Below, one piece after another: positions 56,863 to 64,000 of a DNA stretch of 64,000 nucleotides (the stretch's first letter is position 1; every line of letters begins with the position of its first letter). Made by a program: the position numbers and the translations under genes. The stretch is from NCBI GenBank assembly GCA_963556695.1, contig CAUWAG010000003.1, positions 5,208,001-5,272,000 of the forward strand. The letters are read 5' to 3'. The notes below the pieces were generated by a model. The model was not told where the DNA came from. It worked only from the letters and a program-made list of their open reading frames with translations, and ran no database searches. This DNA comes from Anthostomella pinea. Taxonomy: Eukaryota > Ascomycota > Sordariomycetes > Xylariales > Xylariaceae.

Positions 56863-59800
56863 TTCCGTATCGGGGCCCTGTTTTCACGTCTATTGCAGTC
56901 TTGTTTTCTAATGGATACCTCCTGCCATCTGTTGCCTCACCATGGCGCTACTTTATGAGCCTTGATTATGCCGATGGCACGATGAATCTAATTTTTATTG
57001 TGTATATTTCTGGCTTGACGAGCAGCTAGCTCTAGGGGGCTAACCGGCCTCTGGATGTCGTCCCGTGGGTCTTTCGCCGGGTCTGGGGAGGCTTGGTGGT
57101 ATGCTCGAAGCTGGCAAGCTCATGGTCTGGATCGTCCGACATTTCCATATTTGCGAATCTTCCATCACCTTGACGGGTCGCCGTGGAGAAGACCTTGACA
57201 CCAGTCATCCAGGTTACAAGGGTTGGACACGCAACGATCCTTGGGTGTTCGGAGGAATATCTAGGCCAGGAAAGATTACTCGGTTAGGAGCAGTGCGCAC
57301 ATACGCAAGCATCAAGAGGTCATCTTCCATTTGTTGTGTGGGACCATCTCGGATGGTGGCCGGGGCGATCTGTTGAGGTTGTAGATCAGACGTTTTTCAC
57401 CCAAGTGGCATCTCCGTTACAATTGCGAATTCATCTCGATCCTGTCAAGTATCCCTCTGTTGGTGCTGGTGACATGTCCCATTGTTCACATAAAAGAACA
57501 CGCGCGCTTCTTCTGGAGGTTTTAATGCGCGTATCTAAGGCTTGATATGTCTCATATCCCTGACGGTATGATATCCTCGCCGGCCGGTATCCTCGTGAAG
57601 TCCTCGGGCAGCTCGTCCCCGGGCGGCGCCTGGAGGTCGCTGGCCCAGCACAGTATGGCGTCGAAATTATTGCACCTGTGCTGGGTGTTGAAGCCGGGAA
57701 AGGCCTGCACGCTCTTCTTCCTTTTGTCGTCCTTCCTTTCCATCCCGGCCCTTTTCAGCTCGGCATTCGCCTTGGTGGTGGTTGTTATTGTTGCTGTTAT
57801 AGACTCATAGTCACCGCCGTCATCGGGCGCGTACTACACCTGGCCCAGGACGGCCGTGTCGACGTTGCACATGAGCGAGCACCTGGCGCATCGTGTCGAG
57901 GCAGTGGCGACACGTACAGGTGCTGGATGGGGGGCTCGGCGTTGGCGAAGGCGTGACAGGATTCGTAATACTGAGCTATAGGATAAGTTACTGACACTCC
58001 GGCAGAGGTGCTAAGTTACCCCGGACTCGCTGGTTTGCTTGTACGACGATGGCTACCTACCTACCTGGTTTAGATCACAGTATGGATGGAGCGAGCTTCT
58101 TAAGTCTCACGTCAGAGGGGCACCGTCGTGGGGACTAATCTTCATGTACAGTAGGCTGCTGACTGCCAATACGAAGTCCGGTCTATTCTGTGTTCCATGA
58201 TGAGAGCCACGAGGTATCCGAAGCCAGGTTTTCAGAGCAGCAATAGCGGTTTACGGTATCCCTCCTAGTCCTGATTCCTTATTCTTTAACAGCCTTGGTT
58301 CTTCGGCTCGGGCATCCAAGGATTTAGTCTACATGCCGTGTATCAGATGCAGTCACCCTTATGAGCATCGATCCGCGCACCTTGGAGTTTCCCCGACAAT
58401 AATTATAAGTCGTGGAATAGACACTAGTATAAGTGTGTGAACTCTGAAAGCCCAGTATCCGTGCTTATTTCGAAATGCCTATACCATAATTGAAAGATAC
58501 CCGTATCGGGACATTGCTTCGGTAGGTATGGGGTGTACAAAAGCTTTCGGAGGTTCAGTGTAGCCAACCAAGTATGAGTGCCGCCACGTCGTTGCGAGCT
58601 GGATGTCTATCATGTTGCGGCTGGCGTCCTGCATGCAATCAGACTCAGCGGACTCTTGTGAGTAAGTGTTCAGAAGCCCTAGCTGAGGGCTTCGAGGACA
58701 TGCGCCTCCCCAGCCATGCTTCGTGTTCCAACGTCAGAACATGAACATGCATTTGAGATGATAGATGTTGATAAGATGTGTGTTATCAATCTTCGGACTG
58801 CCCAATAAGGTATCTCACAAGCCGACTTATGTACCTAACCTCTTCTAACAGATAACTCCGCGCCTGTTGAGGGCAAACCATGAAACAGACAGGTAGATAC
58901 GCAGTTTGTCAGAAACGTTGGCTCGGCGAGTTCAACACTTGGCTGGCTGGATACTGAGGTGACTCGTCCCGCGGAATTCAATGGGAGGATTTCACAGCCT
59001 GCGAGCGTGGCTGTTCATTGAACAGCACTGGTCACTTACGATGGAGAACTCATTGTCGGTATATACAATTGCCTCCCTACTGGTAGAAACTTGCACGAGT
59101 ACGGGTTTCTATAAGAAGGAAGAGGTGTCTCACTTCCTTTCTTTGAAATCATCCCGGCCGCCGACTTCATCTCCATCAACCACCAGTTCTCACCCTCCAG
59201 GTAGTTAGTTCGGTCAATGTTGCATGGAACACTAGTGGCGGTTTCTCTGAATCTGTCCTGTCGACCATCTTTCTCCTTCTTGCTTTCCATTGTGCGCTGG
59301 ACCGGATACAAATTGTCGACGGGTCAGCGATGTGAGGCCCGAGCCGGAGTGGCTAGCGGAGGTTCCGTAGAAGGACCGACGTCGACGATTAGTTTTGCAC
59401 TGGGGGTATGTGATGCCGTCGGCGAGCCGCGTGAACAGGCCGGCGGAAGCCACCGGGATATGTGGGTCGTGTCCCGGGGTGCGTCTGGTTGCTGGCAGGT
59501 CCGTGAACCCAAGAAGCAAACATGGAAGGATTGAGGTGGCCAAGACACATCATTATGATGTGTCGCTCGTGTACCTAGGTACATACCTTGCGCATCGCGT
59601 CGTTCTCAAAAGGGGTTGTGATTTCGTAACGAACAAATCCGTGAACCAACCGAAACACGGTTCGACAGCCAGACAGAATACACTGGGCCAGTCAGCTGGG
59701 CAGCTTGTCATCCCCACTGAAAGCGTGCCGCCCGTTAGCCTGCGGGGTATCGAGGCCCACTGAGCAGGCGGTACTTTCGGGCCATGATCCCCTGTAACGT

Positions 59801-59939
59801 CCCGCCACCTCACAACAGCAGAGGAATTATGAAGAAGGCAAGAACGTTGCCAGAAAGGTGCTACACTCCCCGGCCAGAAGTCTCCGAGCCCACATTTCTA
59901 AGCAGCCCTCAACGCCTACGCCCTTTAACTTTCAGCATT
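56863..59939. other. Intergenic, 3 kb, no firmly supported gene
   Basis: A possible gene remnant at 57552..57960 is listed separately. Otherwise only short frames without domains occur. Confidence 0.5.
57552..57960 (-). pseudogene. Possible small gene remnant
   Basis: On the minus strand one frame reads protein-like sequence such as NVDTAVLGQV, then a TAG near 57834, then YAPDDGGDYESITATITTTT and MERKDDKRKKSVQAFPGFN, continuing HRCNNFDAILCWASDLQAPP to the stop at 57552. The single internal stop and lack of a clear start suggest a decaying gene or a missed exon structure. No family is recognised. Confidence 0.25.
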
Positions 59940-61150
59940 TACTACGCACTTATTTCTCACTATAATAATATAGAAAAAATTATACTATATAGGCTATTCA
60001 ATAGTGTATATACTAGCTATTAGCGCGCTTTATTACTATAATCTATTATTAAAAGATTTAATAAAAACGCGTATATCTTAAAATCGATTTTTAATTACGC
60101 GCGTTTAATTAACATTTTAACATATATTTTATAAGCGATATTAGCTTTTAAATCTATAAAATCAGGTTTAATTTTACGTATTTGATTTTTTAAAGTGCTT
60201 ATATATGTTTAATCAGGTTAAAATTAAGGCTATATATAAACAAGCTAGTTAATAGTTTAAATGCCCTAAATTTTTTAATTACTTTGAAGTGTTTTCAAAT
60301 CGGTAAATATAAGTATTATTTTGTATTAAAAAATTATTAGCTTTGTAAAGCAAAAAGAGTTTTTTTTTTAAAAATGTTTTAATAAAAAGTAAATTTTTTT
60401 TTTCCAAAAAGTATTTTTATTAAGCTTATAAAAATTAACTTTATTTAAGTTACTTTTTTCACTACGTAACTAGATTATAATTTAATATATAATAAAAATT
60501 CCAGGTTTTTTATAGCTTTAAAACTTTATAAGATTTTACTTATAGCGTTAAAAAAATAGCAAATAATTCAATTGTTTAAATTATTAGGTAAATTTTAAAC
60601 CGTAATTTTATTCTAAAAAAGCATTGGTAATAACTTTTTAAAACTTTTAAAAAGTCATACTCTTATGAAAAGTAAGCCTTTATTAAATGTTATTATTTAT
60701 AACTTAGTTTTTTTACCGCTTTTTATATTTAAAACTTATATGCGTAAAAAACGCGTGTAATAATATTAACATAATAATATAAAACTTTACTTTTTAAGCT
60801 TTTTCAATTTATTTTAAGGTACTTTTATACCGTTTTAACAACTGAAGCTTTTATACTTATTTAAATTCTTTAAGGCTTTTTTTAAATGCCCAAAAATATA
60901 AAACTATACTTTTTAAATATGATAGTAATATCGGCTATAATTTAAAGCCAATTTAAATAAAACGCACTTATAATATCGTCACGCTTTAAGTTTATTACTC
61001 TTACAATTATAATCGCTATATAAGCTTTAAAAGTAAAATTGTAACTTAACCCGTAATTTGCAGTTAAACAGGTACCAATTGTTTGTAAATCCATCGTTTT
61101 AATATTAAGTAAAAAAAAGATAAAAAAGAAAGAAGTCGCGAGCGCGTAAA
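59940..61150. repeat. AT-rich island of heavily decayed repeat DNA
   Basis: Base composition changes abruptly to very AT-rich for about 1.2 kb, with many TAA/TTA and few CpA/TpG-type dinucleotides by eye, as strong RIP leaves. On the minus strand, about 61085-60950 translates to VRVINLKRDDIISAFYLN. This loosely resembles the Ty1/copia reverse-transcriptase D-x3-AFL region. Flanking sequence returns to normal composition at about 61150. Confidence 0.65.
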
Positions 61151-61748
61151 CGCGTTCTGACACTAGCGTAGTGGATGCTCGGAGATTTTTAGAGGGTCAG
61201 TGTACCATCTCCACCTGTTCCAGATCACGCGCTCACGATTTCCTCGAAGCTCTCACGAAAATTTTCAAGAGTCAGTTTTCGGGCCTACCTACATACCACG
61301 TACCGAATGTATGGGCGACGGGACTGATTCATGTCTGCCACCTAGCCGCTTTGACAGCGTCTAGCCGACGTCGGCAAGGTGTGGAAGTAGTTCTTCCTGG
61401 CAGGACTCTTGGGTTTATTATATTGAAAACTAGCACGGTTGGTTGTACCTGTAGATACATTCTCCTCTCTCCGTCTGAGTGTCATCAGTCACATCATCGT
61501 CACCCTCACCTCTGACGTTCAGTCCCTCTCAAGAAGCAACCATCGCTATCTCCGCCGTTCCAAGCTGTAACGCCCGCGGGCGCGCCCCTCATTCTGCAAG
61601 GAACCTTACGTCTGAACCTAAAGACCAGGTCCGAACGCTACTGTGGGCGCTATACCTTCGACCGAGGCGAACAGGAATAGCGTTCCTCCTCCGAAAACAA
61701 CATCCTTATTCAGTGAAAGTTCAGTGCTTTCTCAAGAAATCCGCAGGC
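61151..61748. other. Upstream region of the MFS gene
   Basis: No separate gene is seen. An in-frame open stretch extends upstream of the chosen ATG to 61479 but shows no conserved content. Confidence 0.5.
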
Positions 61749-63494
61749 ATGTCGTTGCCTCGTGTCTCATCGCTTGAGACTTTCCTCAGCCTCCCGTCCG
61801 AGGTAGAGCGCTCCCGACGTGGCTCCGATACTTCAACAGCTGGCTCGGTCAGAGCCCGTAGACTCAGCTTCAACCCGTTGCCCGAGTCATGGGATCCCGT
61901 CATCGCGAAGGGCGTCGATCATCCTGGCCAGTCTGTAGGCGCCTTCGAAGTGCCTAGGTGGAAACGTATACGTGAGTTATCTCGGGCTCTATGAACTCGC
62001 ATCACAACTAATTACCACTCAGTCCAAATCATATTGGCGGTCATCTACTGCCTACTTGCTGCGGGGGTAGTATTTGGGTATGCCGCGTTGAAGCCTGTGC
62101 TGAAGAAGGAAGGTGCCTATAAGGACGTCTGCGATGGCGTAGACACTTGTGTCGAGATTCACCTGAATCTCATGTTCACTGTCGCCGCTGTTGCGACCAA
62201 CGTTGCGGCTTTGCCTGTCGGTGTCATCCTAGATCACTACGGCCCTCGAGTCTGCGGAGTGCTGGGTGCTCTGTTCCTCACTATCGGCGCTTTCTTCATG
62301 GCGTTCGCCACGAGCATGCCATTCGACGGATTCCTGCTGGGCTACCTGTTCCTCGCCCTGGGTGGCCCGTTCACTTACATATCGTCATTCCAGCTCTCGA
62401 ACGCTTTCCCACAGCACTCTGGCCTCATTTTGGCTTTGCTGACTGGTGCCTTCGATGCCTCTAGCGCCCTCTTCCTCGTATACCGGATCATCTTCGAGGC
62501 CAGTGGAGGCTCATTCGGCCATGACCAATTCTTTCTTACCTACCTTGCCGTGCCAGTGCTGATTATTGTTATTCAATTGGCGATTATGCCCAAACAATCA
62601 TACAAGACTGTCGGAGAGATGATTGTGGATATAGAGGATCCCACTCTTGGCGACAACCCGTCACCCGCCATCGCCGAAGATGCTGATGATCAAGTCGATG
62701 AGCATACAGCGCTCCTACGAGAAGAGCAGCGCGAACATCACGAGAATGCTGTTCAAGGGATTGAGGAACTACTGGGTTCCGAGACCGTTGACAAGCAAGC
62801 CCGCCGCGAGGAGGCCACCAGCAAGCGAAGTGGTGTGTGGGGAGTGATGCACAGTAACACAACACGGGAGCAAATATGTTCTCCGTGGTTCGTGCTGATC
62901 TGCCTATTCACTGTGATCCAGATGACACGGATCAACTACTTCGTTGCTACGATTCGCGTGCAGTACGAAGCCATCTTCGACTCCACCTCGAAAGCCATCG
63001 AGATCAACAACTTCTTTGACCTCGCCCTTCCGTTGGGCGGCATCATCTCGATCCCTTTCATTGGGGCTATCTTGGATCATACGAGCACCGTCGCGGTCCT
63101 CGTCACCCTCGTTACTGTTGCGACAACTATCGGCATACTCGGTGTGTTGCCATACGAGTGGGCTGCTTATGCGAATATCTGCCTATTCGTGTTATACCGA
63201 CCCTTCTACTATACGGCCGTGAGCGACTATTGCGCCAAGGTGTTTGGATTCAGGACCTTTGGGAAAGTGTACGGGACGATCATCTGCCTATCTGGCTTGC
63301 TCAACTTCAGCCAAAGTGGACTGGACTACCTCTTGCACGAAACTTTCCATGGCGATCCGGTCCCCGTCAACATGATCCTGTTATCACTGGGTTTCATTGT
63401 CGGCGTCTGCTTGGTCGCATTTGTCGGTCTGAAGTCGAGGGCGATGAGGAAGAAGAGGGAGGCCGGCTACGGGAGTGGAATAGGAGAGTACTGA
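61749..63494 (+). CDS. FMP42: MFS transporter, Fmp42-like
   Basis: Exons are 61749..61971 and 62023..63494 (564 aa). The intron 61972..62022 (GTGAGT, ACTAAT, CAG) lies just before the first membrane segment, and the frame runs through it (ILQIILAVIYC). The chosen start MSLPRVSSLETFLSLPSEVE fits; open frame continues upstream but with unlike composition. About twelve hydrophobic segments follow, split by a large acidic cytosolic loop (EDADDQVDEHTALLREEQ) between segments 6 and 7. The motif DHYGPRVCG after segment 2 is the MFS loop 2-3 signature. VFGYAALKPVLKKEGAYKDVC is characteristic of the fungal Fmp42/YMR221C group, which is distantly related to animal SLC43 amino-acid carriers. Yeast Fmp42 was detected in mitochondria. 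The substrate is unknown. Confidence 0.9.
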
Positions 63495-64000
63495 GGTGCC
63501 CCTTACATCGCATCGCATCTCTGGCGGCTAATCTCTCAGCATGGTGTATGTAGACAGAGTGGGCGATTCATGGGTTACCAGTGCGATCTAGGCCGTGTAT
63601 GCTGCCTTTAACTTGTATATACCTGATGGATATCACATCTCGGCAAGTGAAATTGGATGCTGAGATCCTACACCATTACTGCCAACCGGCCGAACAACTG
63701 CAGTGGAACAAGCAGTGGTTTGGTGGTTATTCCAGACAACTGCCACCAGGATATAATGCCTACCTATCTATGCCAGGTGTTTATGCAACTTATCAGTATC
63801 GGACGCTTGCCTCGATCAAGCTAACGCAGCGTCGTGAAACTTCAAGGGGCCACTTTCAAGCGCTCCTGGCAGCCTCCCGAAATAATAACCGTCATCAATG
63901 TTACCCCAGCGCCCTGCCAATCGTGGCTTCATCTCCTCCCTAAAATAGCTTGTCAATAAAACAGGAGTGCACAAGTGACCTCAGGAAGTCCTCGCACGAA
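63495..64000. other. 3' flank of the MFS gene to window end
   Basis: No gene or repeat is identifiable in the last 506 bases. A 120-codon frame (63581..63943) has no support. Confidence 0.5.

Overview
The window is nuclear DNA of a filamentous ascomycete (Pezizomycotina, probably Sordariomycetes). The evidence is short GT-AG introns of about 50-120 nt in most genes, well-separated genes of high coding GC, gene families typical of these fungi (Clr5, PigL_N-like NACHT/ankyrin STAND proteins, SUN proteins, fungal GH76), and transposon remnants carrying RIP-like C-to-T/G-to-A damage. No organism name can be read from the sequence. About 18 genes are supported. Exon joins given here were derived by hand from splice signals and reading-frame continuity.

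Layout. 1-11.7 kb: a 5'-truncated BAR/PH/ArfGAP gene (Csx2-like), an FHA-domain checkpoint kinase (Chk2/Rad53 type) on the minus strand, and two convergent genes of unknown function. 11.7-20 kb: 3-hydroxyanthranilate dioxygenase (BNA1), a four-exon Ctr copper transporter, a Pcd1-type Nudix hydrolase and a large single-pass membrane protein. 21.8-30.4 kb: an accessory block. A minus-strand ankyrin-repeat gene and a plus-strand NACHT-ankyrin (NLR-type) gene diverge from each other. Between them sits a 2.46-kb pogo/Fot1-type DNA transposon with long TIRs and a TA duplication, whose transposase carries four in-frame stops and a frameshift. A 212-bp solo LTR sits inside the transposase's apparent intron. 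The NACHT gene itself needs four single-base frame corrections. 32.9-43.5 kb: a Clr5-domain gene, a tRNA-Gly with a 7-nt intron, SIL1, a complex I 17.8-kDa-type subunit, ribosomal protein uS19 (RPS15) and a C2H2 transcription factor. 43.5-61.7 kb: gene-poor. It holds a second copy of the same 212-bp LTR, a secreted GH76 alpha-1,6-mannanase, a SUN-family cell-wall protein and a 1.2-kb AT-rich, heavily decayed island. 61.7-64 kb: an Fmp42-like MFS transporter.

Most of the genes are unrelated housekeeping loci: NAD synthesis, copper uptake, ER folding, respiration, translation and cell-wall remodelling. The most noteworthy part is 21.8-30.4 kb, where two divergent ankyrin genes, one of NLR architecture, have been split by nested transposable elements. 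That is the usual genomic setting of fungal self/non-self recognition genes, but the function here is inference.
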